64,000 nt of DNA from Caldilineaceae bacterium (GTDB lineage: Bacteria; Chloroflexota; Anaerolineae; Caldilineales; Caldilineaceae). The DNA lies in contig JAJEDI010000055.1 of assembly GCA_022821585.1 (NCBI GenBank), positions 124,001 through 188,000 of the forward strand. Direction: 5' to 3'. The notes below the pieces were generated by a model that searched no databases, had not been told where the DNA came from, and saw nothing but the letters and a program-made list of their open reading frames with translations. Numbering within the stretch: position 1 is the first letter of the stretch; every line of letters begins with the position of its first letter. Of this stretch, positions 19,742-29,794 are shown piece after piece. The position numbers and the translations under genes are program-made.

Positions 19742-20992
19742 ATGACCATTTCGACAACATCGACACCGGTTAACTACGGCGCCGTTCCGGACGAGACGGG
19801 GCGATTCGGCCCATACGGCGGCAAGTACGTTCCGGAGACACTCATGCCGGCGCTGGACGAACTGGAAGAAGCTTACCTGAACGCCCGCGTTGATAAAGAC
19901 TTTATGGCTGAACTGGCCCATCTGCAGCACACGTATGTTGGACGTCCCACTCCGCTCACCTACGCACGCCGCCTGAGCGAAGAGTTGGGGGGTGCCCAAA
20001 TCTATCTGAAAAGAGAAGATCTTGCTCACTCCGGCGCCCATAAGATCAATAATGCCCTGGGTCAGGCCTTGCTGATGAAACGCAAGATGGGCAAGACGCG
20101 CATCGTGGCAGAAACCGGCGCCGGCCAGCACGGCGTCGCCACCGCCACAGCGGCTGCGCTGTTGGGCACCGAATGCATTGTCTACATGGGCACGGTGGAT
20201 ATGGAGCGGCAGAAGCCCAATGTCTTTCGCATGCAGCTCCTCGGCACCGAGGTGCGAGCGGTCGACAGCGGTTCTCAGACGCTCAAAGACGCTATCAATG
20301 AAGCCATTCGTGATTGGGTTACAAACGTAGAAACCACCCACTACCTGCTGGGCAGCGCTCTCGGCCCTCATCCCTACCCTGCCATGGTCCGGGATTTCCA
20401 ATCCATCATCGGCATAGAAGCGCATAGCCAGATGCAGGACCCCGCAGAAGGCGGACCGGGCCGGCTGCCCGACGCCATCGTGGCCTGCGTCGGGGGCGGT
20501 AGTAACGCCATCGGCATCTTCCATCCATTCCTCAAGGAGGAAAAGGTTCGACTCATCGGTGTCGAGGCCGGCGGACACGGAATTGAAGACGGCGCCCATG
20601 CCGCTCGTTTTGCAGACCCTGAGCGCGGTCGGCTCGGCGTCTTGCAGGGCACTAAGAGCTACGTGCTTCAAGATAGTGACGGGCAAATCGCTCTGACCCA
20701 TTCGATTTCCGCCGGCTTGGATTACGCCAGTGTAGGCCCGGAACACGCTTGGCTTCGAGACGTTGGACGCTCCGAATACACCTACTGCACAGATACACAG
20801 ACTCTCAAGGGGTTCAGTGCACTGTGCGAATTGGAAGGGATCATCCCTGCACTGGAGAGTGCACATGCCATCGGCTATGTGTTGGAGTTGGCTCCGCAGA
20901 TGGCGCAAGACCAGGTGATTTTGGTCAATCTCAGCGGACGTGGCGACAAGGATTTGGGCACGGTCATGCAGACAATCGGAGGAGACAGATAA
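19742..20992 (+). CDS. trpB: Tryptophan synthase beta chain
   Basis: Condenses indole with serine. From ATG 19742 (ribosome site GAGGAA just upstream) it has 416 residues, with the PLP lysine K101 in [13 protein letters not shown], the phosphate loop GGGSNAIG, and the TrpB1-type N-terminus [14 protein letters not shown] that supports interaction with TrpA. It sits in the aromatic-leader operon rather than with trpE-F. Confidence 0.95.
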   Translation: MTISTTSTPVNYGAVPDETGRFGPYGGKYVPETLMPALDELEEAYLNARVDKDFMAELAHLQHTYVGRPTPLTYARRLSEELGGAQIYLKREDLAHSGAHKINNALGQALLMKRKMGKTRIVAETGAGQHGVATATAAALLGTECIVYMGTVDMERQKPNVFRMQLLGTEVRAVDSGSQTLKDAINEAIRDWVTNVETTHYLLGSALGPHPYPAMVRDFQSIIGIEAHSQMQDPAEGGPGRLPDAIVACVGGGSNAIGIFHPFLKEEKVRLIGVEAGGHGIEDGAHAARFADPERGRLGVLQGTKSYVLQDSDGQIALTHSISAGLDYASVGPEHAWLRDVGRSEYTYCTDTQTLKGFSALCELEGIIPALESAHAIGYVLELAPQMAQDQVILVNLSGRGDKDLGTVMQTIGGDR

Positions 20993-21021
20993 ATGGGCAA
21001 GCTTTGGGCGAGAGGTGAAAG

Positions 21022-21831
21022 ATGAGGGGAGTTGAACGGATCGAGCAGGTCTTTCGCGAACTGAAAACGACCGGCGCCGCTGCCTTCATGCCCTACCATG
21101 CAATGGGCTATCCCACACGGCAGCAATCACTGGAGGTAATCGCTGCTCTGGCGGTAGCTGGCGCGGACATAGTCGAATTTGGTATACCTCACAGCGACCC
21201 CCTGGCCGACGGGCCGACGATTCAGACAGCAACCTATGCGGCGCTCGTGGGCGGCACTTCCGTTGCCGACTGCCTCAAGATGGCGCGCGAGCTGCGTGAC
21301 CAGGGCGTTGACACGCCTTTCTGCGCCATGAGTTACTACAATCCGATTCTTGCATTCGGAGAAGAGCGCTTTGCCAATGCCGCGGCCAGCGCAGGCATCG
21401 ACGGGCTGATCGTCCCCGATCTGCCGCCGGGAGAGTCTGAGCTACTGGAGCCCGCCTGTCGTGCTGCCGGATTGGCCACCATCTACATGCTTGCCCCCAC
21501 CAGCACCGAAGAGCGCATTAAGTCGGTTGCCCGGCATTCCACAGGTTTCATCTATCTGGTGAGTGTAACCGGAATCACCGGCGCTCGCGATGAGTTGCCG
21601 CCCTATCTGCCTGCCTTCGTTGAACGCGTGCGTCGTCACACCGACTTGCCCTTGGCGGTCGGCTTCGGGATCAGTACCGGCCCGCAGGCCGCAAGGGTGT
21701 CCGAGATCGTTGAAGGAGTAGTCGTCGGTTCGGCGTTGGTGAAAGCTGCCGGCGCGGAGACGGGTGTCGACGCCGTGCGTATTCTGGCGGAGGAACTGGC
21801 GGCCGGCAGCCACAAAGGGGTGGATGGGTAA
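21022..21831 (+). CDS. trpA: Tryptophan synthase alpha chain
   Basis: Cleaves indole-3-glycerol phosphate to indole. The 269-residue TIM barrel has catalytic Glu52 and Asp63 in [18 protein letters not shown] and the loop region SVTGITGAR. It starts 29 nt after trpB with a GAGAGGTG ribosome site. Last gene of the plus-strand aromatic operon; the next gene is convergent. Confidence 0.95.
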   Translation: MRGVERIEQVFRELKTTGAAAFMPYHAMGYPTRQQSLEVIAALAVAGADIVEFGIPHSDPLADGPTIQTATYAALVGGTSVADCLKMARELRDQGVDTPFCAMSYYNPILAFGEERFANAAASAGIDGLIVPDLPPGESELLEPACRAAGLATIYMLAPTSTEERIKSVARHSTGFIYLVSVTGITGARDELPPYLPAFVERVRRHTDLPLAVGFGISTGPQAARVSEIVEGVVVGSALVKAAGAETGVDAVRILAEELAAGSHKGVDG

Positions 21832-21860
21832 GAGACGGTATAAGTAGCACCGGCCGTCGC

Positions 21861-23516
21861 CTAATGCATTCGGTTTTGCATTACTGGACGTAACTTGAGG
21901 CCGAGTTGAAGCGAAAAGCGCGCGTCGGCGTCGTTGAGATCCATCCTGGTGATGCCGGCTATGCGCTGCAGGCGATAGGTTAGGGTATTGCGATGAATGT
22001 GTAGTGAGGCTGCGGTCTGGCTGAGATTGCCATGGCATGCAAAAAAGGCCTCAAGCGTCTCAACGAGCTCGGCGTTGTGTTCTTCATCGTGCGAGACCAA
22101 CGGCTCCACAGTCTTACGGAAGAAGCGGTTCGCCTCGCCGCTGCCTCCCAGCCCGGTTAACAGCTGATATAGCCCCAGGTCCCCGAAGTAGGTCACCGGC
22201 GAGGCCTGCCAGGAACTACCCATTCGCCAGCTCTCACGCGCCTGCTCCAGGCTACGTAGCCACTCCCGCACGGAGGCTGCCGGGCGTCCGATCCCGATTA
22301 CAAGTGAAGCCCTCTGAAAAGTCGACGTGAACTGCTCAACCATGCCATTGGCAACTGTTTTGAAATCCCGCCCGCTCTTGGGATTGTCGCACGGCCAGAA
22401 TAGAAGCGCCACTTCAGCGCGGACGGACAGCAGTACCGGATCCTGCTTCGCGGTAAGATACTGGCGCAGCGTATTCGGCCAATCTTGGATGCCATCTGCC
22501 TGAATCAGCCAGGCGGTGTGAGGCCGGGTCAAGTCGAAGCCAAGCGAGTGCCCGCGTTGAATCCACGCCTCCTCGTCGGCGATTTCTGTTGCCAGTAGCT
22601 CGTCCAAAAAAACAGCCCGCATCTTCTCTTCAACCGCCCCTACAGCCTGCTCGCGGCTCCAGGCCAGGGCAGCCGCGCCCGCTCCCTGAAGTACAGCAAG
22701 TCTTTCTACGGTGGATACTTCCTTCGAATTGCCGGTATCCGTTCGCAGAAGCAGGCAGTACCCTTCAACTCGATCGGCGACGATCACCGGGCTGACTACC
22801 ATTTCTCGGTAGTGATTCTTGCTATCGATTGGGAGGATGCCGGTCAAATCTGTGTTTTCGGATGGCTCGATGCCGAAATTGGAGGCCAGCCAACTTCGCA
22901 AAGTGGTGCGACTCGGTAGAGACGCCAATACGCGCCGCTTGTGTTGCTCGGTCAGTTCTTCGAGACCGGCGACCGCAATCGGCGTTCCCTCGTCTTTCAA
23001 GAAGAGTACCGGCTGTTCGGAGAAGGTTGCCAGAAGCTCCGCCATCATCTCCATTCCGCCGCCGTCCAGTTCTATTTGAGTCAGCTCGCGTTGCAGGTCG
23101 GCGGCCTTGGCGGCAAGATATCCGCCGCGGTCTACGATGAGTCGGATCACGGTTCGTTCGACTGAAAGGAGGGGTTCGGAATCCGGCAGGGCAATGAGTG
23201 GAATCTGATTCTGCTCGGCGGCAATCACGGCTTCCCGCGGCACGTCACCCATCACGCCAATTGCAGAGATGCTCGCCTGATGCAAGCTGTTCACGACCCG
23301 GTCCAAGCGTATCTGAGGGTTGAACTGGCGCAAATGGTCGGCTTCGATCAGGGCCAACTCTTCCCCTTCGAGGTTGGGGAATGCCGGGGGACTGGGGCGC
23401 AGGCTGCAAGCCCAACTTACAGGGCGGTTCAGCAACCCTTCCCCAAACAGTATCCGCGATCCTTGCGGCAGTGCCAGCCGATAGATTTCTTCAAGCGTAG
23501 TCGCGTCGCGATACAT
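21861..23516 (-). CDS. PucR-family transcriptional regulator
   Basis: This 551-residue protein has an N-terminal PucR-type sensing domain (about 1-130), a variable middle part, and a C-terminal helix-turn-helix with the signature NLSQTAASLHIHRNTLTYRLQRI near 500-525. PucR/CdaR proteins activate catabolic genes such as purine or sugar-acid use. It is convergent with trpA and its target is not evident; it could act on nearby or distant genes. A 7-bp inverted repeat (TAATGCA/TGCATTA) overlaps its 3' end but has no T-run. Confidence 0.9.
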   Translation of the reverse strand: MYRDATTLEEIYRLALPQGSRILFGEGLLNRPVSWACSLRPSPPAFPNLEGEELALIEADHLRQFNPQIRLDRVVNSLHQASISAIGVMGDVPREAVIAAEQNQIPLIALPDSEPLLSVERTVIRLIVDRGGYLAAKAADLQRELTQIELDGGGMEMMAELLATFSEQPVLFLKDEGTPIAVAGLEELTEQHKRRVLASLPSRTTLRSWLASNFGIEPSENTDLTGILPIDSKNHYREMVVSPVIVADRVEGYCLLLRTDTGNSKEVSTVERLAVLQGAGAAALAWSREQAVGAVEEKMRAVFLDELLATEIADEEAWIQRGHSLGFDLTRPHTAWLIQADGIQDWPNTLRQYLTAKQDPVLLSVRAEVALLFWPCDNPKSGRDFKTVANGMVEQFTSTFQRASLVIGIGRPAASVREWLRSLEQARESWRMGSSWQASPVTYFGDLGLYQLLTGLGGSGEANRFFRKTVEPLVSHDEEHNAELVETLEAFFACHGNLSQTAASLHIHRNTLTYRLQRIAGITRMDLNDADARFSLQLGLKLRPVMQNRMH

Positions 23517-23683
23517 ATGCCGAGCCAGTCTGAACGCCTGTTGCTGTGTTCAGCGCTGTAGCTGATGTAAGTTGCCTACGTCCAACGGTCCAGAATTGAA
23601 TCAGCGGGCGACTTTATCCGCCCGCTGAACCAGGTCTCTCATTTCAAATAACCTCTGGCGCGTACTGCGTTTCGTATCGCCCT

Positions 23684-24229
23684 TTACTTGCTCCAGGCGC
23701 TCAACGCCGCGCCAACCGTACCGCCCCATACAGCCCAGAACAGAATCGAGGCTAGGCTAGGCCAACTGGTCGGATCCTGCCCGGCGGCGAAAAAGGAAAC
23801 GATCCAGGCGAGAATCAGCCCAATGATGCTGGCCAGAAGAAGCTTCCAGATCGATTGATTCGGGCTCATTGCGCCAACGACAATGGGCCAAAGAATAACA
23901 GTGATGATACTGATGGGGAGACCGACAACGACAAAGCCAAAGTTATCTGTGAATACAGCAGGCAGCGCGACGCCGATTACGAAGGCTATGTTTCCGATTA
24001 GCCCGCCAATCACGGGTCGCCAGTTCTGGCCAAGCGCACCCCGTGCAAAGTCGTAGCCTACAATTGGCGCGGCTCCGATCACGATGCCCAGTAGGGCCCC
24101 AAGGACAGGTACGCCCTTTAGAAGAACCATCAGGAGCGACACTACTGCCGCGGCCAGCGCAGCGTAAAGCGAAGCCTTCCAGCGTTCCGTGCTTGTCTGG
24201 GCGACGCTTGTGGCAGTTAAAATTGTCAT
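23684..24229 (-). CDS. Small integral membrane protein, unknown function
   Basis: From ATG 24229 (GGGGAGGA ribosome site 6 nt upstream) the protein has 181 residues with about five hydrophobic segments: near 25-60, 75-95, 100-125, 130-155 and 160-180. No known motif is present. An in-frame upstream start at 24289 is less likely given the ribosome site. It is a single gene between pucR and an unrelated hypothetical. Confidence 0.75.
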   Translation of the reverse strand: MTILTATSVAQTSTERWKASLYAALAAAVVSLLMVLLKGVPVLGALLGIVIGAAPIVGYDFARGALGQNWRPVIGGLIGNIAFVIGVALPAVFTDNFGFVVVGLPISIITVILWPIVVGAMSPNQSIWKLLLASIIGLILAWIVSFFAAGQDPTSWPSLASILFWAVWGGTVGAALSAWSK

Positions 24230-24372
24230 CGTGAATCCTCCCCGGTCAGGTCGTAACGGCTGAATCTCTACGACGCCTCTACCAGGCAAGAAGGTAGGGC
24301 GCTGACATACGTGCGAGACGTCGAATTCCGCTCATGGCGGAGTCCAAATAGAAGCTTTGCTCCGGGGAGGAG

Positions 24373-24885
24373 TTACTGCTCGCCGGGCAGGTTCTCCCAA
24401 TCCTCGACAGTCCAGCCACTCACATTCAAATACAGCTGCGGTTCATGGTTGCGGCTAAGAATAAGTACCAACTCGTCCTCTTCAGTTGCCGCGATTTCGT
24501 CCAACCAGATGCCCTTGCTAATCAAAGTTTGCACTATTTTACCAGTCTGTTGCCAGCCGCGCAAAGGACTGCTTTCAGGATCACTATAAATTGCCGTACC
24601 GTACAGTGCCAGCAGCATCTTATTGTCCAGATATAGGTCCAGGTCAAACAGTATGCGCTGATCCGGCGGTGGCCGCACGCCGCCTTCATCGCTGACCGAT
24701 TCCTCCCACAGTGCCAAACTCACAACTCTTTCCCCGGCAACGGCGTCAACCAGTTCCTCGTACTGTTCGTCGTCCAAGCGGTAGTAGAGCGGGGCTTCAC
24801 CAGGCCCACTGCCATTCATTGAAATCTCATTCATTTCGTATGGGCGTCCCTGTGGCGGCGGGATGACGGGCTGGAGAAAGCCCAT
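24373..24885 (-). CDS. Hypothetical acidic protein, partner of the M23-like gene
   Basis: This 170-residue acidic protein (rich in Glu, Asp, Leu) has no signal, membrane segment or recognisable family. It has a mixed alpha/beta appearance with several Trp and Tyr residues in the C-terminal half. It follows the M23-like gene by 19 nt, so the two are probably cotranscribed. It could be a small regulatory or immunity-like protein, but nothing in the sequence proves this. Confidence 0.6.
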   Translation of the reverse strand: MGFLQPVIPPPQGRPYEMNEISMNGSGPGEAPLYYRLDDEQYEELVDAVAGERVVSLALWEESVSDEGGVRPPPDQRILFDLDLYLDNKMLLALYGTAIYSDPESSPLRGWQQTGKIVQTLISKGIWLDEIAATEEDELVLILSRNHEPQLYLNVSGWTVEDWENLPGEQ

Positions 24886-24904
24886 CTGATCGTATTCAAT
24901 TCCT

Positions 24905-25930
24905 TCATGTCCTTTCCGGCCCCACTACAATCATTCGAGTGGGAATCGTCATCGGATCGTGAAAATACTGGCCGCCCGCCTCAAAGTGACTGAACTGGAC
25001 TGGCAGCCCCTGGTCGATGAACAGGTTGGGTCCGTTCATCACATGAAAGTGCAAGTGCGGCCCTGGCGAATTGCCGCTGTTTCCCACTCTGCCCAGGAGC
25101 GCTCCCCTTCGGATCAGCTCCCCCTCGTTGACCCGCAAGCTGGCCTGTTGCAGGTGAGCGTAGTAGCTGAACTCCCCGTTGGCGTGACTGATCGCGACTG
25201 CGTTACCCAATAGCCGCCGCAAATCTCCCCGCATGACAGCCTGGTCAGGGATCGCGCCGGGGGCCATATCCGGCATATCGAAGCAGACATAGGCCACCTT
25301 GCCTCCTGCCGCCGCATAGACCGGCTGACGCCAACTGTAATGGTCCGAAAGTTCGCGTCCGTCGCCCTGGTGTGTGCGCCCTTCAGGTCCCAGTCTTACG
25401 AAGTCCACTGCGAAAGGCTGACTGAAGACCTCTGTCTTGTGGAAATCGCTCCAATCGCCGGCCTGCACTGCCCACCACGCTCCAGACAGCGGGAAGTAGA
25501 AGTCGGTCTGTTGTTCGTGATAGGTTACGGGGGACTGACTTTGTGCTTGAACTTGCTGTCCAGCAGGTGCCGCTTCTTCCTCGACCTGCGTTCTGCCGAC
25601 CGCAGTTATTTCGACATGGGTGAGGTGCTCGTAGGCATGCAGAAGAAAGTGTAGACTGCGGACTGCCAAACCGGTGGTTGCAGAGATCGTCAGGTCCTCT
25701 TCTCCCGTGCGCTGACGGATAATGCCAGCTGACCATCTCTGTTCAAATAGCAGCTGGTGTCCGCCATAGCCCTGAAAAATCAGACCCTGCAGTTGAACAT
25801 CGCCATCGAGAGCGGTAATTCCCAGGTCAAACGCGATTTCCTGCAGTGGTCCTATGTTGGGGAAGGGAAGCCTGTCGTATAGTCCTGCAACAATACTTTG
25901 GGGGCGAGTCTCCAGTGAAAGTCGGCCCAT
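24905..25930 (-). CDS. M23-family (LytM-like) metallopeptidase domain protein, possibly atypical
   Basis: The C-terminal half of this 341-residue protein has the duplicated hybrid-motif fold of M23 peptidases: [50 protein letters not shown]. The HxH zinc pair is clear. The usual first ligand motif (H-x3-D) is not; the corresponding region reads [15 protein letters not shown], so activity is uncertain. The N-terminal half (about 1-170) is unrecognised and no signal peptide is visible, which is unusual for a cell-wall enzyme. An AGGA ribosome site precedes the ATG. Confidence 0.8.
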   Translation of the reverse strand: MGRLSLETRPQSIVAGLYDRLPFPNIGPLQEIAFDLGITALDGDVQLQGLIFQGYGGHQLLFEQRWSAGIIRQRTGEEDLTISATTGLAVRSLHFLLHAYEHLTHVEITAVGRTQVEEEAAPAGQQVQAQSQSPVTYHEQQTDFYFPLSGAWWAVQAGDWSDFHKTEVFSQPFAVDFVRLGPEGRTHQGDGRELSDHYSWRQPVYAAAGGKVAYVCFDMPDMAPGAIPDQAVMRGDLRRLLGNAVAISHANGEFSYYAHLQQASLRVNEGELIRRGALLGRVGNSGNSPGPHLHFHVMNGPNLFIDQGLPVQFSHFEAGGQYFHDPMTIPTRMIVVGPERT

Positions 25931-26150
25931 CTGATATCCTAGGGCGTTTGAAATGGCAGGTTTACCAAGAGCCTGATTCTGCTTGGGCCCTGCGCGAACA
26001 GGATACTACCTGTTCACCGTCAGGTGGTCATCTGTGACTTTGGCGGAAACACTCGCAGTCCCAGTTCGCCTTTCTGTGAACGTCTTGCCGGGTGTACACA
26101 GTTCCGTTCGGCAAGAATCAACTGCTCGTCTGCGCTCCGGACAAACCAGT

Positions 26151-27491
26151 CTACTTTCCATTCGCTTCATTTATGAGAGTTGAAGCCTCAAGCAGTGCTT
26201 CCTCCGGGGTCTTCGAACCGCGCAGAACTCGGGTGATCATGTCGTTGGCATAGCCCCAAACCTCGTCCAATTCTGGGTGGCGGGGCTGAGAAACTGCACT
26301 GCCTGCCTGTTCTGCGAAGCCCTCGAGTAGTGCATCTCCATTCAAGTCTGCGTCTTTGTGGGCGGGCAGTCGGCCTGCAATGCGGGCAAGTGTTGAGGCG
26401 CTCTCCGCGTTTGTTATGTGTCGGGCAAACGTCAGGGCCAGGTCCCGCTGCTCGGTGGTCGCAACCGGACTCAGAAATACGCCGTCTGCGCTCAACCATG
26501 GGCCGGCGGCCCCTGAATGTCCGGCTGGCAAAGTGGAGACGCCAAGGTCATCGCCAAATCTTTGGCGCAATTCACCGATGCTCCACGGTCCGTCAATGAA
26601 TAGAGCGTACTCTTCCTTTTTAAAGCGGTCCATCAGCATTCCATAGTCGAGTGATACAAAGATTCCCGGTGTACTGTCGGCCCTCTGCAGCCAGGTCAGG
26701 AACTCTGCCATCCCCTCAAACTGTTCGAGAACAACACGGCCGTCCTCGTCGAAGAGCTTCCCACCGTGGGCGGCGATGCCCCAAGTCAAGTGGTAGAAAC
26801 TCGCGTATATACCGGCACCTTGCGAGGGCGACTCCTTTGCCAGTTCGATCAGGTCGTCCAATGTACCTGGCAGATTGACTTCATCCAGTAACCGCCGGTT
26901 GAAAAAGAGCGCCACGACTTCAAAATCTGTTGGCAAACCGTACAGTTTTCCTTCCCAAATCAGGTTGTCTATGGAAGCGGGGAAGTACTGCATTCTTTCC
27001 TGTGCCGATATCTGATTCTCAATTGGCACAATTGCTTTCGAAGCCGCCAGCTCCCGAATCCACCAATTTGGCGCCAGGATTAGGTCCGGGCCCTCGCCGT
27101 TCGTAACAGCTTCCGTGTAGGCTCGGGCTAGTTCACCGTAATTCACGAATTCTGTCGCCACCTGTATATTGGGACTTGACGTGTGGAAACGCTCGACGAT
27201 ATCTGCCAGGGCATCACCGTCCTTGCCTGCCCAGCTATGCCAAAGCCTAACCGTGCCAACGAGGGCTACCGGCGAGGACTTCGAATCTGCCGGAGCGTCG
27301 GCGAAAGCTACAGCAGTTGGTGCTGCTGCCGGAAGAGTTTCAACCACTGGATCTATGTCGGTGTGGATGGACGAGGAGAACAGCGATGGCGAGGCACCTG
27401 TCCGGCCGGACGCCATTGCCAGCACGGCCATCAGCATCAGCACCATGAGGATAGAGAGCGTCCAGAATATGCGCCAACGAAACTGGGTCAT
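26151..27491 (-). CDS. Extracellular solute-binding protein (carbohydrate ABC type), orphan
   Basis: This protein of about 446 residues starts with a typical export signal (RWR followed by a hydrophobic stretch to about residue 30). No lipobox Cys is present. The mature part matches bacterial family 1 sugar-binding proteins: VRLWHSWAGKDGDAL, PDLILAPNWWIREL, YGLPTDFEVVALFFNRRLLDE and FIDGPWSIGELRQ. No permease or ATPase gene lies nearby, so the partner transporter is elsewhere or shared. I chose ATG 27491 because the open extension to 27704 overlaps aroQ. Confidence 0.88.
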   Translation of the reverse strand: MTQFRWRIFWTLSILMVLMLMAVLAMASGRTGASPSLFSSSIHTDIDPVVETLPAAAPTAVAFADAPADSKSSPVALVGTVRLWHSWAGKDGDALADIVERFHTSSPNIQVATEFVNYGELARAYTEAVTNGEGPDLILAPNWWIRELAASKAIVPIENQISAQERMQYFPASIDNLIWEGKLYGLPTDFEVVALFFNRRLLDEVNLPGTLDDLIELAKESPSQGAGIYASFYHLTWGIAAHGGKLFDEDGRVVLEQFEGMAEFLTWLQRADSTPGIFVSLDYGMLMDRFKKEEYALFIDGPWSIGELRQRFGDDLGVSTLPAGHSGAAGPWLSADGVFLSPVATTEQRDLALTFARHITNAESASTLARIAGRLPAHKDADLNGDALLEGFAEQAGSAVSQPRHPELDEVWGYANDMITRVLRGSKTPEEALLEASTLINEANGK

Positions 27492-27585
27492 CTGCAAGGC
27501 AAGAGAATAGACTGTACGAACGTCGCCGGCAAAGGTCCGGTCGGATTGACTCTCGGTAGAATCTTCGTCAACTCTGGGCAGGTGA

Positions 27586-27600
27586 ACTGCGTCCCGCAGT
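27586..27600 (-). terminator. Weak hairpin after aroQ
   Basis: A 6-bp inverted repeat (ACTGCG at 27586-27591, CGCAGT at 27595-27600) immediately follows the aroQ stop on the minus strand. There is no T-run, so it may be a pause site or coincidence. Confidence 0.3.
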
Positions 27601-28047
27601 CTACTCGGTCCGATTCTCGGAAACGTATGACAAGAGCCATTGCAGTCCAAGCAAATAACTACGCCAGCCGAAACCGCTGATCTGACCAACACAGACCGGT
27701 GCAATTACTGATCGATGACGGAACTCCTCACGGCTGTGGACGTTGCTCAGGTGGACTTCGACCGTGGGCAAGGCTACGCCGGCCACCGCGTCGCGGATGG
27801 CGTAGGAGTAGTGGGTGAACGCACCGGGATTCATCAACAGTCCGTCGGCCCAGGATCGGGCAGCGTGAATTTCATCGATTAGCGAGCCTTCGGAGTTGCT
27901 CTGAAAAGTGCGAACTTCATTTTCCTTGCCGGCAGCAGCAACCAGTTCCCGGTCGATCGTTTCCAGAGTGACATTGCCGTAGATGGACCGTTCGCGCGTT
28001 CCCAAAAGATTCAAATTGGGGCCATGGAGCACCAGGACTTTAGTCAT
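27601..28047 (-). CDS. aroQ: 3-dehydroquinate dehydratase, type II
   Basis: Third shikimate step. The 148-residue protein has the family start [16 protein letters not shown] (with the catalytic Tyr further on in RSIYG), the flexible-lid SNSEG motif, [15 protein letters not shown], and [14 protein letters not shown]. Length is typical for the dodecameric type II enzyme. It ends the minus-strand aromatic operon, 85 nt after aroKB. Confidence 0.94.
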   Translation of the reverse strand: MTKVLVLHGPNLNLLGTRERSIYGNVTLETIDRELVAAAGKENEVRTFQSNSEGSLIDEIHAARSWADGLLMNPGAFTHYSYAIRDAVAGVALPTVEVHLSNVHSREEFRHRSVIAPVCVGQISGFGWRSYLLGLQWLLSYVSENRTE

Positions 28048-28132
28048 GAGAAGTCATATTGTTGTTGGGTGCGAATTTCTTGCCGCCGTACTATGGTGTA
28101 CGCTATGCCGCGGCGACATCCTGATAAGATCC

Positions 28133-29779
28133 CTATGTCAATACAGAGGCCAGGGCATCGAGCACAATCTGCTCGCCCGGATCGTCAATAATAACCACGT
28201 CCCCAATCGCCTGTGGGATGATAAACCGCAACAATCTGCCGCTCCGCTTCTTGTCTTTGAACATCATGGCGTAAACGTTTTCCAGGTCGAGGCCTCGGGT
28301 ATTCGTCGGCAGGTCCAGTCTGTCCAGGCATTTCTCGATACGGCTCGCGGTCTGGGCGTCGCAGCGGTTCAGCGCCACAGCCATGCGAGCGGCTGCGACG
28401 GTCCCGATGGCAACTGCTTCCCCGTGCCTCAGAGTATAGCCGCTTACCTGTTCGATGGCATGGCCGAATGTGTGTCCAAGGTTGAGCGTCGCCCGCCTCC
28501 CTCTTTCAAACGGGTCCTCTATGACCACGTCCACCTTCACACGTACGGCGTCGGCGATCATCTGCGTCAGGTTAGCTGGCCCTTCGCCTTCCAACTGGCG
28601 GAATAGATCAGGCGCGCCCAGAATGCCGTGTTTTACAATCTCGGCCAGCCCTGAACGAAACTCGGCTGAAGGTAGTTCTGCGAGCACTTCCGGATCGATA
28701 ATCACTATTTCTGGCTGCTTGAACGCGCCCACAAGATTCTTGCCCTGTGGTAAATCTACGGCTGTCTTGCCCCCGACCGAAGCGTCGACCATGGCCAGCA
28801 GTGAAGTCGGGACCTGTACGAAGGGAGCCCCCCGCAAATATGTGGCCGCTGCAAATCCGGCCATATCACCGATCACGCCCCCTCCCATCCCGATGATTGG
28901 GCTTTTCCTGTCTAGCTCCGCGGCCACAAACTGATCGTACATATCTTGAACTGTTGCCAGCGTCTTGTGAGCTTCCCCTTCGGGAACGAGGCACTGGACC
29001 GGCGTGTAGCCCTCCTGTTGCAGACTCTCACTCAGGATATCGGCGTAATGTCTTGCGATATCTTCATTGGTAACGATCGCTGCCTTCCCCTTTGCCACTT
29101 CGCGATTGGCCAGCAGACGGCCTGCATGCGCCAGGATTCCTTCGCCAATGCAGATGTGGTAGTTCCCTTCTGGCGTGGGCACAGTAATACGGTTCATTCC
29201 AGCGATCTCACTGTTGCCTGCCAGCGAGTCGAGAACTCGCTCGGCAACAGTTTCCGGTTCGATTCCGTCGGTCGGCACGCGCAAGGGAATCCGCCCGTAC
29301 GCGGCGCGACGGTCCTGTAGCAGCCTCTCGATGTTGCGTCTTTTTTCGTCCCGATCACCGGGCAGTAACGGGCGATCTTCGAAGGTCTCTACCCGCTCAA
29401 GAATCGTGTCGGCGCCGGCAGTCAGGCAGACGACAGGACCGCTGCCCTCCATGGTCTGCCGATTCTCATCGCTGACCAGTGCGCCTCCCCCGGTTGCAAT
29501 GATCAAGCCGGTCTCTGCAGCGAGCGTCTGGCAGAGCCGTGCTTCTGCCTGACGAAACAGCTCCTCACCGTCGTCAGCAAATATCTGGGCTATTGGCTTA
29601 CCGAACTCGGCCTCGATCTGCTCATCCATGTCGACGAGACGACGGCCCATGCGCTCCGCCAGAATGCGCCCTACGGTCGTCTTGCCCGTGCCCATAAAAC
29701 CGGTAAGTGTCAGATTGCAGCCGTCGGCCAAGGGGCTTTCCGTCTTCTGTATGGCTGCCGCTGCGAAGGAGTTATCCAC
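28133..29779 (-). CDS. aroKB: Fused shikimate kinase - 3-dehydroquinate synthase
   Basis: One 548-residue polypeptide carries two shikimate-pathway enzymes (steps 5 and 2). Residues about 20-185 are shikimate kinase with P-loop GFMGTGKT at 27-34 and ATGGGALV. Residues about 195-548 are dehydroquinate synthase with GEAHKT, GGGVIGDMAGFAAATYLRG, VDASVGGKTAVD and the metal-binding GHTFGHAIE. The start is GTG, with GGAG about 9 nt upstream and 15 nt after aroC. AroK-AroB fusions are known in some bacteria; the order here is kinase first. Confidence 0.94.
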   Translation of the reverse strand: MDNSFAAAAIQKTESPLADGCNLTLTGFMGTGKTTVGRILAERMGRRLVDMDEQIEAEFGKPIAQIFADDGEELFRQAEARLCQTLAAETGLIIATGGGALVSDENRQTMEGSGPVVCLTAGADTILERVETFEDRPLLPGDRDEKRRNIERLLQDRRAAYGRIPLRVPTDGIEPETVAERVLDSLAGNSEIAGMNRITVPTPEGNYHICIGEGILAHAGRLLANREVAKGKAAIVTNEDIARHYADILSESLQQEGYTPVQCLVPEGEAHKTLATVQDMYDQFVAAELDRKSPIIGMGGGVIGDMAGFAAATYLRGAPFVQVPTSLLAMVDASVGGKTAVDLPQGKNLVGAFKQPEIVIIDPEVLAELPSAEFRSGLAEIVKHGILGAPDLFRQLEGEGPANLTQMIADAVRVKVDVVIEDPFERGRRATLNLGHTFGHAIEQVSGYTLRHGEAVAIGTVAAARMAVALNRCDAQTASRIEKCLDRLDLPTNTRGLDLENVYAMMFKDKKRSGRLLRFIIPQAIGDVVIIDDPGEQIVLDALASVLT

Positions 29780-29794
29780 TGAATTGACTCCGAT

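Noticed and set aside
18817..19749. 310-residue minus-strand open frame
   Set aside because: Antisense to aroE, no homology.
19739..20908. 389-residue minus-strand open frame
   Set aside because: Antisense to trpB, with no motif or ribosome site.
21863..21884. Inverted repeat TAATGCA/TGCATTA as trpA terminator
   Set aside because: It has no T-run and overlaps the pucR coding end; weak evidence.
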